A stretch of 38,229 bases of DNA. Origin: an uncultured Nitratireductor sp. (GTDB taxonomy: Bacteria; Pseudomonadota; Alphaproteobacteria; Rhizobiales; Rhizobiaceae). Numbering within the stretch: the first letter of the stretch is position 1; each line of letters begins with the position of its first letter. Where the stretch lies: assembly GCF_913053745.1 (NCBI RefSeq), contig NZ_CAJXGF010000023.1, positions 1 to 38,229 on the forward strand, in the 5' to 3' direction. The position numbers were made by a program, and so were the translations under genes. A model generated the notes under the pieces. That model ran no database searches and was not told where the DNA came from. It saw only the letters and a program-made list of their open reading frames with translations. Below, piece by piece: positions 1 through 8,199 of this stretch.

Positions 1-1579
1 CCTGTCGCTGGCCGCGGTGCTGAAAAGCCCGCTCTTCGGCATGGATGAAGAGCGTCTGTTTCGGCTCGCCTGGAACCGGGGCAAGGCGGTGCCGCTGTTC
101 GACGCCATGCGGGCGCAGGCACTGCAGGATCCTGCGGTGGCCGGCATGGTCGATACGCTTCAGCGCTGGCAGAACGACGCTGCATTCAAGCCGGCTTTCG
201 AATTTTATGCGGCGCTGCTTTCCGGCGGTCCCGACCGGGAAGGCGCGCGCCGGTTGTTCGTCGCAAGGCTCGGCCATGAGGCAAACGACATTCTCGACGA
301 GTTTTTGTCCTTCGCGCTCGCGGGCGAGCGGGCCGGGCTGAACGGTCTGGAGGCGCTGCTTTCGGCGCTCGACGGGCAGGCACCGGAAATCAAGCGCGAG
401 ATGGACCAGACGCGCGACGAACTTCGCATCATGACGGTTCATGCCGCCAAGGGTCTCGAAGCGCCGGTGGTGTTTCTGGTCGATCCGGGCAGTGCGCCGT
501 TCGTGGCACAGCATCTGCCCAGGCTGATGCCGTTTTCGCCGCGCCGCGAAGGCTGGCAGGGCAAGGGTTTCCTGTGGCGCGCCGGCAAGGATGTGTCCAA
601 CGCGGTGGCGGCGTCCTTCGAGGCGGATGCGAAAGTCAAGGCGGAGGAAGAATACCGCAGACTTCTTTATGTGGGTATGACGCGCGCCGAGGACCGGCTG
701 ATCGTCTGCGGCTATCATGGAGCGCGCGAACCGCAGGCACTGACCTGGCAGAATGTCGTGCGGCAGGCGCTTTCGGGTTCGGAAACCGCCATTGAGCTGG
801 ATCGTCCGGCAATCTGCGCGCCGGTCTATCGCTACCGGGTAAGCGATGCCGCGCCTGTCGAGCGGGAAGCGGCGGAACCGGACGTTGCGGCCGTGTCCGA
901 TACGGCGCTGCCCGACGCTCTGCTGACCCCGCCGCCAATGCCACCGGACCTGCCTCGCCCGCTTTCACCGTCGCGGGCCGGCGCGCTGATCGAAGCCGAT
1001 TACGAGCCGGTTCCCTCGCCGCGCTCGCCGGTGCTCGACGGGGAGCGAAAGCCCGGCTTTGCGGTTCAGCGCGGTCTGGCCGTACACAAGCTGCTTCAAT
1101 TGTTGCCCGACTGCCCGGAGGGCGGACGCGAAGCCCCGGCGCGGCGCTATCTGGAACGCGTTGGCGGCGACTGGAGCGAATCCGAGCGGGAAAATGTCTG
1201 GCGTTCGGTCCTTGGAATCCTTGAGGATGTCCGTTTCAGCGCAATCTTTGCACCGGGCTCGCGGGCAGAGATTTCCGTGATGGGAGCGTTGACGCTCGGC
1301 GAGCGCCGCCATGCCGTTTCCGGCAAGATCGACCGTCTCGCGGTCACCGAAGACGCGGTGCTGATCGTCGATTACAAGACCAACCGGCCTGCCCCTGAAA
1401 CATTGGATGAAGCGCCCGCCGCCTATGTGGCGCAGCTCGCGCTTTATGCGGAGCTTCTGAAACCGCTTTATCCCGACCGCAGGGTCGAAGCCGCCCTGCT
1501 CTTCACCGAAGCCCCCTTGCTTCTGCCCGTCTCCGAAGAGCGGCTTGGGGCCGCGCTTGAACGACTCACGGGAGCGTGA
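1..1579 (+). CDS. addA: AddA, ATP-dependent helicase/nuclease subunit A (C-terminal part, cut by window edge)
   Basis: AddA is the UvrD-like helicase and nuclease subunit of the AddAB double-strand-break resection complex, the alphaproteobacterial counterpart of RecBCD. The reading frame is open from base 2, so only the last ~525 residues are present; the family is usually about 1150 residues. Near the middle of the fragment are superfamily-1 helicase motif V (IMTVHAAKGLEAPVVFLVD) and motif VI (YRRLLYVGMTRAEDRL). Near the C-terminus is the PD-(D/E)XK nuclease core, with GKIDRL followed by IVDYKTNRP. The ATP-binding Walker A motif lies outside the window. The stop is 73 bp before trxA on the same strand. 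The addA-trxA pairing is common in rhizobia. In those genomes folC and accD often lie beside trxA, but here a terminator and convergent uppP follow instead. Confidence 0.95.
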   Translation, partial: LSLAAVLKSPLFGMDEERLFRLAWNRGKAVPLFDAMRAQALQDPAVAGMVDTLQRWQNDAAFKPAFEFYAALLSGGPDREGARRLFVARLGHEANDILDEFLSFALAGERAGLNGLEALLSALDGQAPEIKREMDQTRDELRIMTVHAAKGLEAPVVFLVDPGSAPFVAQHLPRLMPFSPRREGWQGKGFLWRAGKDVSNAVAASFEADAKVKAEEEYRRLLYVGMTRAEDRLIVCGYHGAREPQALTWQNVVRQALSGSETAIELDRPAICAPVYRYRVSDAAPVEREAAEPDVAAVSDTALPDALLTPPPMPPDLPRPLSPSRAGALIEADYEPVPSPRSPVLDGERKPGFAVQRGLAVHKLLQLLPDCPEGGREAPARRYLERVGGDWSESERENVWRSVLGILEDVRFSAIFAPGSRAEISVMGALTLGERRHAVSGKIDRLAVTEDAVLIVDYKTNRPAPETLDEAPAAYVAQLALYAELLKPLYPDRRVEAALLFTEAPLLLPVSEERLGAALERLTGA

Positions 1580-1652
1580 CACAAGAGAGCTTGACGTGAC
1601 CGCGCGCGCCCCCCACATCTAGTGGAACAGATTTGCCGATAAGGAGATTTCC

Positions 1653-1976
1653 ATGACCACCGTGAAGGCGGACAAGAACAACTTCCAGTCTGATGTGCTG
1701 CAGGCCGCCGAGCCCGTGGTTGTCGATTTCTGGGCCGAATGGTGCGGCCCGTGCAAGATGATCTCCCCGGCACTCGACGAGATTGCCTCCGAGCTGGGCG
1801 GCAAGGTGAAGATCGCCAAGCTGAACATCGACGAAAATCCCGAGATCGCAGCGCAGTATGGCGTGCGTTCGATCCCGACGCTGATGCTGTTCAAGAATGG
1901 CGAAGTGGCCGACATGAAGGTCGGTGCCGCTCCGAAGACGGCCCTTTCGGCCTGGATTAACGGCGCGGTCAGCTGA
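1653..1976 (+). CDS. trxA: Thioredoxin
   Basis: Thioredoxin of 107 residues, the usual size, reducing cytoplasmic disulfides with electrons from thioredoxin reductase. The redox-active CXXC is WCGPCK, with cysteines at about residues 31 and 34. It is preceded by the typical VVDFWAEW strand and followed by the cis-proline region [12 protein letters not shown]. The start is supported by a strong ribosome binding site, AAGGAG at 1641-1646, six bases before the ATG. A TTGACG at 1591-1596, just after addA, could be a -35 element for a separate promoter, but I see no convincing -10. The gene ends about 25 bp before a strong intrinsic terminator, so it is the last gene of its transcript. Confidence 0.97.
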   Translation: MTTVKADKNNFQSDVLQAAEPVVVDFWAEWCGPCKMISPALDEIASELGGKVKIAKLNIDENPEIAAQYGVRSIPTLMLFKNGEVADMKVGAAPKTALSAWINGAVS

Positions 1977-2000
1977 GCGTTCGCACAATCCATCTCACGA

Positions 2001-2028
2001 AAAACCCGGCCTGGCGCCGGGTTTTTTT
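2001..2028. terminator. Bidirectional intrinsic terminator between trxA and uppP
   Basis: The hairpin CCCGGC-CTGGC-GCCGGG (2005-2021) is flanked by AAAA on the left and TTTTTTT on the right. It therefore works as a U-tract terminator for trxA on the + strand and for convergent uppP on the - strand. Confidence 0.92.
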
Positions 2029-2055
2029 GTTGCCTGTTTGTGAAACAGGCTGCAC

Positions 2056-2862
2056 TCAGCCCCAGACGAGCAGAGCGATCAGGCCAAGGCTTCCAACGAG
2101 CAGACGCCACCAGCCGAAAAGCGCATAGCCGCGCCGCGACACATAGCCGAGCAGCCAGCGCACAACCATCAGCGCCGCAAGGAAAGCGGCGACGAAGCCG
2201 ATGGCGATAATCTTGAAATCAGCCGCCGAGAGCAGATCGTAATTCTTGTAGAGATCGTAGGCGAACGCGCCCGTCATTGTCGGCATGGCGAGAAAGAACG
2301 AAAACTCCGCCGCCGAGCGCTTGTCCGCTCCCATCAGAAGTCCGCCGACGATCGTCGCGCCCGATCGCGACGTGCCGGGTATCATCGACAGGCATTGGAT
2401 AAGACCGATGCCGAGATACATGGGCAGGGGAAATTTCGTGATGTCGCTGTAGCGCGGTTTGCTCGCCCAGCGGTCCACCCAGAGAAGCACAAAGCCACCG
2501 AGAATGAGCATGACGCAAATCAGAAGCGGGGTTTCGAAAAAGACCGTCTTGATGATCTTGTAGGCCAGCACGCCGATAACCGCCGCCGGCAGGAAGGCGA
2601 TCAGGATACCGATCACGAAGCGTTGCGTGGCCGGGTCGCGCGGCAGGTCGATCAGCATTCGCCAAAGTCGGGCGGCATAGACGCTGAGAATGGCCAGTAT
2701 CGCGCCAAGCTGGATCAGAACCTCGAAGGCCTTGCCGGTGGATTCGAAGCCGAGGAAATGACCGGCGAGCAGGATGTGTCCGGTCGAGGAGACGGGAATG
2801 AATTCCGTCAGCCCCTCGAGGATGCCGAGAAGAAGGGCTCCCACGATGGTCTGATCCGTCAT
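2056..2862 (-). CDS. uppP: Undecaprenyl-diphosphatase UppP (BacA family)
   Basis: Integral membrane enzyme of 268 residues that dephosphorylates undecaprenyl pyrophosphate to recycle the lipid carrier of peptidoglycan and surface polysaccharides; loss sensitises cells to bacitracin. Both family signatures are present. [14 protein letters not shown] near residues 16-30 holds the (E/Q)XXXE-type and serine/histidine motif, and [12 protein letters not shown] lies near residue 165. Hydrophobic segments span the whole chain, consistent with the multi-pass fold. The start has a good ribosome binding site (GAGGAGC on the minus strand, 2866-2872). The gene is divergent from the fzlA-like gene and convergent with trxA. 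It is unrelated to the peptide transporter BacA/SbmA of rhizobia that shares the old name. Confidence 0.95.
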   Translation of the reverse strand: MTDQTIVGALLLGILEGLTEFIPVSSTGHILLAGHFLGFESTGKAFEVLIQLGAILAILSVYAARLWRMLIDLPRDPATQRFVIGILIAFLPAAVIGVLAYKIIKTVFFETPLLICVMLILGGFVLLWVDRWASKPRYSDITKFPLPMYLGIGLIQCLSMIPGTSRSGATIVGGLLMGADKRSAAEFSFFLAMPTMTGAFAYDLYKNYDLLSAADFKIIAIGFVAAFLAALMVVRWLLGYVSRRGYALFGWWRLLVGSLGLIALLVWG

Positions 2863-2886
2863 GTTCGCTCCTCAATCAAGGCTTGC

Positions 2887-2915
2887 TTGTCAGCTGGGAA
2901 GTCTCCCCCTATAGC
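2887..2915 (+). promoter_or_regulatory. Candidate housekeeping promoter for the fzlA-queG-SDR operon
   Basis: TTGTCA (2887-2892), a 17-base spacer, then TATAGC (2910-2915) resembles a vegetative promoter. It sits in the divergent uppP/fzlA-like intergenic region and points toward the fzlA-like gene. A transcript starting near 2922 would carry two perfect dyads in its leader. Confidence 0.45.
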
Positions 2916-2938
2916 TGAGGGAAGAACTCGCAGAATCA

Positions 2939-2976
2939 GGTAATCGAAGGATTACCGCCACGGCCATGAAATGGCC
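2939..2976. repeat. Two consecutive perfect inverted repeats in the leader of the fzlA-like gene
   Basis: GGTAATC-GAAG-GATTACC (2939-2956) is followed six bases later by GGCCAT-GAA-ATGGCC (2962-2976). Both dyads are perfect. They lie between the candidate promoter and the chosen start at 3002, so they could be an operator or RNA hairpins acting on the message. Confidence 0.6.
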
Positions 2977-3001
2977 AGAGCCTTCCTGTAGAAGCCCACG
3001 C

Positions 3002-3694
3002 ATGCTGACGCTCTTTCATCATCCCTTATACGCTTCCTGCCGTTTCGTGCGGCTTTCCTTCGGTGAGTATGGCGAGGAACTCGCCCTGATCGAAGAACGC
3101 CCGTGGACACGGCGCGAGGAGTTTCTCACCCTCAATCCGGCCGGCACGATCCCCGTGCTTCTGGCCGAGGGCGATCACCCGATCGTCGGCGCAACGGTTA
3201 TTGCCGAGTATCTGGACGAAACCCGCGGCGCGCTGAAGCGTGAAAAGCGTCTGATGGCCGAAGATTCGGTCGATCGGGCGGAAATTCGTCGCCTTGTCGA
3301 CTGGTATCTGGTCAAGACCGATGCCGATGTCACCCGGCATCTGGTGCGCGAGCGGGCCCTCAAGCCGCAGATGGCGGGCGCCGAGGGCGGCGGCTCGCCG
3401 GATTCCGCCGCCATTCGCGCCGCGCGGGCCAATGTCCGTCAGCATCTCAAATACACCAACTGGCTTGCCGGCACGCGCGACTGGATGGCCGGAAAGCGCC
3501 TTTCCTACGCGGATCTCGCCGCTGCGGCCGCGCTTTCGGTGCTCGATTATCTCGGCGAGATCGAATGGCGCGACTATCCGGCGGCGCGCGACTGGTACTC
3601 GCGCATGAAATCGCGCCCATCCTTCCGCTCCATCCTGGCCGACCGCGTGCGCGGGCTCTCCCCCGTCTCCCATTACGCGGACCTGGACTTTTGA
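3002..3694 (+). CDS. fzlA: GST-fold protein, probable FtsZ-binding protein FzlA
   Basis: Glutathione S-transferase-fold protein of 230 residues. The N-terminal thioredoxin-like half opens with [18 protein letters not shown] and carries NPAGTIPVL and the [11 protein letters not shown] segment. The C-terminal helical half ends in [19 protein letters not shown] and the tail HYADLDF. From memory, that tail and the position just before queG match the alphaproteobacterial FzlA group, which binds and curves FtsZ filaments and sets constriction rate in Caulobacter; I could not verify this by alignment. If not FzlA, it is an uncharacterised GST-family protein. An ATG at 2966 is in frame but adds a non-family leader inside a dyad, so 3002 is preferred (AGAAG lies just upstream). 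The stop overlaps the queG start by one base (TGATG), indicating translational coupling. Confidence 0.72.
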   Translation: MLTLFHHPLYASCRFVRLSFGEYGEELALIEERPWTRREEFLTLNPAGTIPVLLAEGDHPIVGATVIAEYLDETRGALKREKRLMAEDSVDRAEIRRLVDWYLVKTDADVTRHLVRERALKPQMAGAEGGGSPDSAAIRAARANVRQHLKYTNWLAGTRDWMAGKRLSYADLAAAAALSVLDYLGEIEWRDYPAARDWYSRMKSRPSFRSILADRVRGLSPVSHYADLDF

Positions 3695-4632
3695 TGTCTG
3701 GCGCGCAGGCCGACCGGCTTCGCGCGTTCGTCGAGAAAGAGGCGCATGCGCTGGGTTTCGATGCCGTCGCGGTGGCGTCTGCGGAAACCGCACCGTCGCG
3801 TGCGGCCGAGCTCGGCCAATTCCTGAAGGAAGGCCGCCATGGCAGCATGCGGTGGATGGAGGAAACGGCCAATCGCCGTGCCCATCCGCGCGATCTATGG
3901 CCGGATGTGCGTTCGGTTATCATGCTGGGCATGAACTACGGGCCGGATGAGAATCCGCTCGAAATCCTGGAACGCAAGGATCGGGCAGCGATTTCGGTTT
4001 ATGCGCGCAACCGCGATTATCACGATGTCATAAAGGGTCGGCTGAAACAGCTTGCCGGCAAACTCGCCGCCCGTACCGGGGAGGACGTGAAGGTGTTCGT
4101 CGACACCGCCCCGGTAATGGAAAAGCCGCTCGCCCGTGAGGCGGGGCTCGGCTGGCAGGGCAAGCACACCAACCTGGTGAGTCGCGAATACGGCTCCTGG
4201 CTGTTTCTCGGCTCTGTCTTCACCACCGCCGAACTGCCACCCGACACACCGGAGCACGACCGTTGCGGTTCGTGTCGCGCCTGTCTCGATATCTGCCCGA
4301 CCGGAGCGTTTCCGGCGCCCTACCAGATCGATGCGCGGCGCTGCATTTCCTATCTAACCATCGAGAACAAGGGCCCGATCCCGCGCGAGTTCCGCGCCCC
4401 CATGGGAAACCGCATCTATGGCTGCGACGATTGTCTCGCCGCCTGTCCGTGGAACAAGTTCGCGCAGGATGCCGCCGAGGCGAAACTGCAGGCGCGCGAG
4501 GATCTGAAAGAACCGCCGCTTTCCACGCTTCTCGAACTGGATGACGCGGGATTCCGTGCGTTCTTCTCCGGCTCGCCCGTCAAGCGGATCGGGCGCGACC
4601 GGTTCATCCGCAATGTGCTGATCGCGGCGTGA
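3694..4632 (+). CDS. queG: Epoxyqueuosine reductase QueG, C-terminally truncated by an in-frame TGA
   Basis: QueG reduces epoxyqueuosine to queuosine in tRNA, using cobalamin and two [4Fe-4S] clusters. The product translated here is 312 residues, against roughly 350-380 for the family. The catalytic core is complete: [14 protein letters not shown] holds the proposed catalytic Asp, and the ferredoxin motifs are [16 protein letters not shown] and [12 protein letters not shown]. Translation stops right after FIRNVLIAA, where the family normally continues with Gly-Asn-Ser/Ala-Gly. The codon at 4630-4632 is TGA where GGA (Gly) is expected. The same frame then reads NSGEAVLIAP and onward to a TGA at 4822, overlapping the next gene. 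This looks like a single G-to-T nonsense change or a base-call error, not normal gene structure. The start is coupled to the fzlA-like stop. Confidence 0.93.
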   Translation: MSGAQADRLRAFVEKEAHALGFDAVAVASAETAPSRAAELGQFLKEGRHGSMRWMEETANRRAHPRDLWPDVRSVIMLGMNYGPDENPLEILERKDRAAISVYARNRDYHDVIKGRLKQLAGKLAARTGEDVKVFVDTAPVMEKPLAREAGLGWQGKHTNLVSREYGSWLFLGSVFTTAELPPDTPEHDRCGSCRACLDICPTGAFPAPYQIDARRCISYLTIENKGPIPREFRAPMGNRIYGCDDCLAACPWNKFAQDAAEAKLQAREDLKEPPLSTLLELDDAGFRAFFSGSPVKRIGRDRFIRNVLIAA

Positions 4633-4824
4633 AATTCGGGCGAAGCGGTGTTGATCGCTCCATGCAGGCGGCTTGCGGAAGACGAAGCGCCGCTTGTGCG
4701 CGGCGCGGCCGTATGGGCATTGTCGAGGCTTCTCGATGAAAAAGCGTTCGCATCTCTTGAAACGCAACTGCGTCCGCAGGAAAACGATGTGGATGTTCAA
4801 GCCGAATGGGACGGGCGATCATGA
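4633..4824 (+). pseudogene. Severed C-terminal segment of queG, in frame after the premature stop
   Basis: Sixty-three sense codons follow the premature TGA in the same frame with no further stop. They encode NSGEAVLIAP, then RLAEDEAPLVRGAAVWALSRL, which resembles the HEAT-repeat-like C-terminus of QueG, and end at DGRS. The terminal TGA at 4822-4824 overlaps the ATG of the next gene (ATGA), the classic coupled-operon arrangement. That shows the original queG ran 3694-4824 (376 codons). No start codon with a ribosome binding site precedes this piece, so it is probably not translated alone. Confidence 0.85.
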
Positions 4825-5711
4825 CCAAGACCTTCTTCATCTTCGGCGCGGGCTATTCGGGCCGGGCCATTGCGCGTGAGCTCGCCGGCGAGGCGGCGTT
4901 CGTCGCTGGCACCACGCGCAGCGCCGACAACGCCGAACGGCTGAAGGCTGCTGGCCTTGCGCCGCATGTGTTTCAGGGCGGCGGCGCGCTTTCGCCCGAT
5001 ATGGAAGCGGTGCTGGCCGGCACCACGCATCTCGTCGTCAGCATCGCGCCGGATGCGTCGGGAGAACCCGTATTGACTGCGGCACACAGGACCATCGCGA
5101 CCGCCATGCCGGCGCTCAGATGGATCGGCTATCTATCGACAGTGGGTGTCTATGGCGATCACGGCGGCGCATGGGTGGATGAAACGGCGACCTGCACGCC
5201 CGTTTCGGAACGCTCGAAACAGCGGCTTGTCGCCGAGGCCGAGTGGACGCAAATGGGGGAGAAGATCGGCCTGCCCGTCGCGATTATCCGCCTCTCGGGC
5301 ATTTACGGACCGGGCCGCAACGCCTTTCGCAACCTGGAGTTGGGCAAGGCGCGGCGCATCGTCAAGCCGGGCCAGGTGTTCAATCGCATCCATGTGGACG
5401 ACATCGCCGGAGCCACCGCCCATTTGGCCCGGCGGTTCGAAACCGGCATTTTCAACGTTACGGACGATGCGCCCTGCCCGCCGCAGGATGTGGTGGCCCA
5501 CGCCGCCGGTCTGATGGGGCAGGCGGCACCGCCCGAAATCGCCTTCGAGGATGCCGATCTGAGCCCCATGGGACGGTCGTTCTACGGTGAGTGCAAGCGT
5601 GTTTCGAATGCACGGCTGAAGGCCACCGGCTACCGGATGCGTCATCCGGACTATCGCGCCGCGCTCGATGCCATGTGGGCGGAAGGACGCTGGCGAACGG
5701 AAGAATCGTAA
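4821..5711 (+). CDS. Atypical SDR-family NAD(P)-binding protein (YeeZ-like)
   Basis: Extended or atypical short-chain dehydrogenase of 296 residues. The Rossmann motif GAGYSG at residues 9-14 binds NAD(P). YLSTVGVYGDHGG and RLSGIYGPGRNAF match the sugar-epimerase-like core, and HVDDIAG the C-terminal part. The catalytic YXXXK of classical SDRs is not evident: the expected tyrosine position reads SERSKQRL. It may therefore bind nucleotide without classical dehydrogenase chemistry; the substrate is unknown. The start at 4821 is preferred over the in-frame ATG at 4806, because it gives the ATGA overlap with the original end of queG and places the Rossmann strand at the N-terminus. It is the last gene of the fzlA-queG operon. 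Confidence 0.85.
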   Translation: MTKTFFIFGAGYSGRAIARELAGEAAFVAGTTRSADNAERLKAAGLAPHVFQGGGALSPDMEAVLAGTTHLVVSIAPDASGEPVLTAAHRTIATAMPALRWIGYLSTVGVYGDHGGAWVDETATCTPVSERSKQRLVAEAEWTQMGEKIGLPVAIIRLSGIYGPGRNAFRNLELGKARRIVKPGQVFNRIHVDDIAGATAHLARRFETGIFNVTDDAPCPPQDVVAHAAGLMGQAAPPEIAFEDADLSPMGRSFYGECKRVSNARLKATGYRMRHPDYRAALDAMWAEGRWRTEES

Positions 5712-5784
5712 ACCGAACGGGTAAGCGAATCGCAAGCTGTGTTATGCTTCGATGATCGAAGGGCGGGTCGAAAACGAGGAAACG

Positions 5785-6828
5785 ATGCGATTCCAACGGA
5801 TTCTGAAACTGGCGGCCATGACTTTGCTCGGTTTCTCCGCTGCGGTTGCGACCGCCGGGGCCGAGCCGCTGGCCAAGCAGCTCTTCGGTGCGAAGACGCT
5901 GCCCGCCGCCACCCGTCCGGCCGTACACGGGTTTTATTCCAAGGGCTGTTTCGCCGGCGGCGTCGCCATCGCGCCCGACGGACCGAACTGGCAGGCTATG
6001 CGCCTGTCGCGCAATCGCCGTTGGGGACATCCGGCACTCATCTCCATGCTTGAGCGGCTGTCGCGGGAGGCCGCGCAGGATGGTTGGCGTGGCCTGCTCG
6101 TCGGCGACATTTCGCAACCGCGCGGGGGACCCATGCTCACCGGTCACGCCTCGCACCAGATCGGGTTGGACGCCGATATCTGGTTCACCGAAATGCCGGC
6201 AAAGCGTATGAGCGTGGCAGACCGTGAGCGCATCAGTGCGATCTCCATGCTCAAGAAGGGATCGCTTTATGTCGACGACAAAAAATGGACGCCAGCGCAT
6301 GAGGCTGTCCTGCATCGCGCGGCGAGCTACCCGGAAGTCGAGCGCATCCTCGTGCATCCCGGCATCAAGAAAAAGCTCTGCGACACGGTGCGCGGCAACC
6401 GCTCCTGGCTCAGCAAGATCCGCCCCTTCTGGGGACACCATTACCATTTCCATGTGCGCATCGGCTGCCCGGCCGGCTCTCCCGGCTGCAAATCGCAGAA
6501 TCCGCCGCCGCGCAGCGAAGGGTGCGACGACACGCTGGCCTGGTGGTTTACGGAAGAACCGTGGAAGCCGGCCAAGGGACCGGCCAAGCCGAAGGCTCGC
6601 GATGTCATGACCATGGCCGCGCTGCCTTCCGCTTGCCGCGTCGTGCTCGAGGCGCCGAATCCCGTATCGGAAGCAGCGGTCACCGTTGCCGGCCGGGGCG
6701 GCGTCCCGCAGGCCGCAACGGCAGATCTGCCCGCGCTTGGCTATCAGGCGGTGAGCCCGGCGAGCGTTCTGTCGGCGATGCCGCCGGCTCAGGTGCCGAG
6801 ACCAACCAATCGACCTGGCTTTGAGTAG
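5785..6828 (+). CDS. mepA: Penicillin-insensitive murein endopeptidase MepA
   Basis: Periplasmic zinc metallopeptidase of 347 residues that cleaves D-Ala-meso-DAP cross-links in peptidoglycan. Residues 1-26 are a Sec signal peptide with cleavage expected after TAGA. The LAS-type metal ligands are visible: His and Asp in SHQIGLDADIWF (about H124 and D131) and the HHYHFHVRIGC motif, with paired cysteines typical of the family. The last ~70 residues, after the catalytic domain, form a low-complexity Ala/Pro-rich tail beyond the usual family end. The start at 5785 follows GAGGA and gives a clean signal peptide; an upstream in-frame ATG at 5752 would bury it. It is transcribed alone, with a hairpin after the stop. 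Confidence 0.92.
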   Translation: MRFQRILKLAAMTLLGFSAAVATAGAEPLAKQLFGAKTLPAATRPAVHGFYSKGCFAGGVAIAPDGPNWQAMRLSRNRRWGHPALISMLERLSREAAQDGWRGLLVGDISQPRGGPMLTGHASHQIGLDADIWFTEMPAKRMSVADRERISAISMLKKGSLYVDDKKWTPAHEAVLHRAASYPEVERILVHPGIKKKLCDTVRGNRSWLSKIRPFWGHHYHFHVRIGCPAGSPGCKSQNPPPRSEGCDDTLAWWFTEEPWKPAKGPAKPKARDVMTMAALPSACRVVLEAPNPVSEAAVTVAGRGGVPQAATADLPALGYQAVSPASVLSAMPPAQVPRPTNRPGFE

Positions 6829-6849
6829 AACGGATCCGGATTCGAAGCA

Positions 6850-6884
6850 GCAGGCGCATCGACTTTTCGGTCAGATGCGCTTGC
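6850..6884. repeat. Long stem-loop downstream of mepA
   Basis: GCAGGCGCATC (6850-6860) pairs with GATGCGCTTGC (6874-6884) over 11 base pairs with one G-U. The loop can extend the stem by GAC/GTC. No T-run follows on +, so it is either a weak mepA terminator or a copy of a dispersed intergenic repeat of the kind common in Rhizobiales. Confidence 0.6.
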
Positions 6885-6956
6885 GTTACGCCTTTAACCG
6901 ATTTAATCCCGCTTTGATCTACCTTTTCGGAGCGGCAAGTCGCCAGAAACTGTGCC

Positions 6957-7985
6957 ATGCATTTCAAGAATGAAAACGATACAGCGCTGCGATTTCCTGT
7001 CCTGATCGGCGATATCGGCGGCACGAATGCGCGGTTTGCCATTCTCGTGGATTCCAACGCTGAGCCGAAAACCTTTCCGGTGGTTCAGACGGCCGATTAC
7101 GAAACCATCGACGAGGCGATCCAGAGCGCCATTCTCGACCGTACATCGATCCTGCCGCAATCGGCGGTTCTGGCGGTGGCCGGCCCGGTGGATGGCGACG
7201 AGATCGATCTCACCAATTGCGACTGGGTGGTGCGCCCACGTCGGATGATGGAGGCAATGGGCCTCAGCGATATCGTCGTCATCAACGATTTCGAGGCGCA
7301 GGCGCTGGCCGTGGTGGCGCTCGACGACGAGCATCTGGAAATGGTGTGCCCCGGCAGGTCTGAAGCGACGGGCAGCCGTGTGGTTCTCGGCCCGGGAACG
7401 GGGCTCGGCATGGCCGGGCTTGTGCATGCGCAACACACGTGGTTTCCGGTGCCCGGCGAAGGCGGCCATGTGGATCTGGGACCGCGCAGCGAGCGCGACC
7501 TTGAGATCTTCCCGCATCTGGAGCGCATCGAGGGCCGCATCGCGGCCGAGCAGATCCTGTGCGGGCGCGGTATGGTGAACCTTTACCGGGCGATCAACGC
7601 CGCCGACGGCAACACGCCGACGCACGAAACACCGGCCGAGATCAGCAGCGCCGGGCTCGATGGCTCCGACCCGGTCGCCGTCGAAACGCTCGATCTTTTC
7701 GTCACCTATCTGGGGCGGCTCGCTGGCGATATGGCGCTGATCTTCATGGCGCGCGGCGGTGTTTATCTGAGCGGCGGCATCGCCCAGAAGATCGTTCCGA
7801 TCCTCAAGAACGGGAAGTTCAAGGCGGCATTCGAGGACAAGGCTCCGCACAGCGCCCTGGTGAAAGCCATCCCCGTCTATGTGATCACGCACCCAAAGGC
7901 AGCGCTTGTGGGGCTTGCCGCCTACGCTCGCACGCCCGTCCGTTTCGGCATCGAAACACAGGGGCGGCGCTGGAAAGCGGGATGA
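6957..7985 (+). CDS. glk: Glucokinase (Glk family)
   Basis: ATP-dependent glucokinase of 342 residues, phosphorylating glucose to glucose-6-phosphate for the Entner-Doudoroff and pentose-phosphate routes. The phosphate-1 motif [13 protein letters not shown] (about residues 18-30), the sugar-binding [10 protein letters not shown], the adenosine-binding [11 protein letters not shown], and EGGHVDLGP are all characteristic of the bacterial Glk family rather than ROK kinases. LSGGIAQKI near the C-terminus is the second nucleotide-binding motif. No strong ribosome binding site precedes the ATG at 6957. The first ~14 residues are extra to the core, but no better start is visible. It stands alone, between mepA and the ABC exporter. 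Confidence 0.95.
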   Translation: MHFKNENDTALRFPVLIGDIGGTNARFAILVDSNAEPKTFPVVQTADYETIDEAIQSAILDRTSILPQSAVLAVAGPVDGDEIDLTNCDWVVRPRRMMEAMGLSDIVVINDFEAQALAVVALDDEHLEMVCPGRSEATGSRVVLGPGTGLGMAGLVHAQHTWFPVPGEGGHVDLGPRSERDLEIFPHLERIEGRIAAEQILCGRGMVNLYRAINAADGNTPTHETPAEISSAGLDGSDPVAVETLDLFVTYLGRLAGDMALIFMARGGVYLSGGIAQKIVPILKNGKFKAAFEDKAPHSALVKAIPVYVITHPKAALVGLAAYARTPVRFGIETQGRRWKAG

Positions 7986-8199
7986 CCCCCGCCCCGTTCC
8001 ACCCGATTCAGCGTTGCATGCGCGTCATCGAACGGGCATAGCCTGTCGGCCAGGCGGCTATGGAGCGTTTCGGGCCCGGCCCGAACTTGCACCCCATCCG
8101 CTCGTTTACGCCTCACATGCATGAAGCCAGGTGATTTCGCCTGCTTGCAAAATGCTCTAAAAGCACCATGCGATAGCCCGGTTGAACAGGACGGACGTT

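Noticed and set aside
4630-4632. TGA in queG as a selenocysteine codon
   Set aside because: The family has glycine here, no SECIS-like hairpin is evident directly after it, and QueG is not known as a selenoprotein.
6892-6906. Repeated TTTAA motif upstream of glk, resembling a CtrA box
   Set aside because: The spacing between TTAA half-sites is five bases, not seven, so it does not fit the CtrA site.
8037-8085. Two small GC-rich hairpins after glk
   Set aside because: Short stems without a T-run in a GC-rich spacer; not distinguishable from chance.
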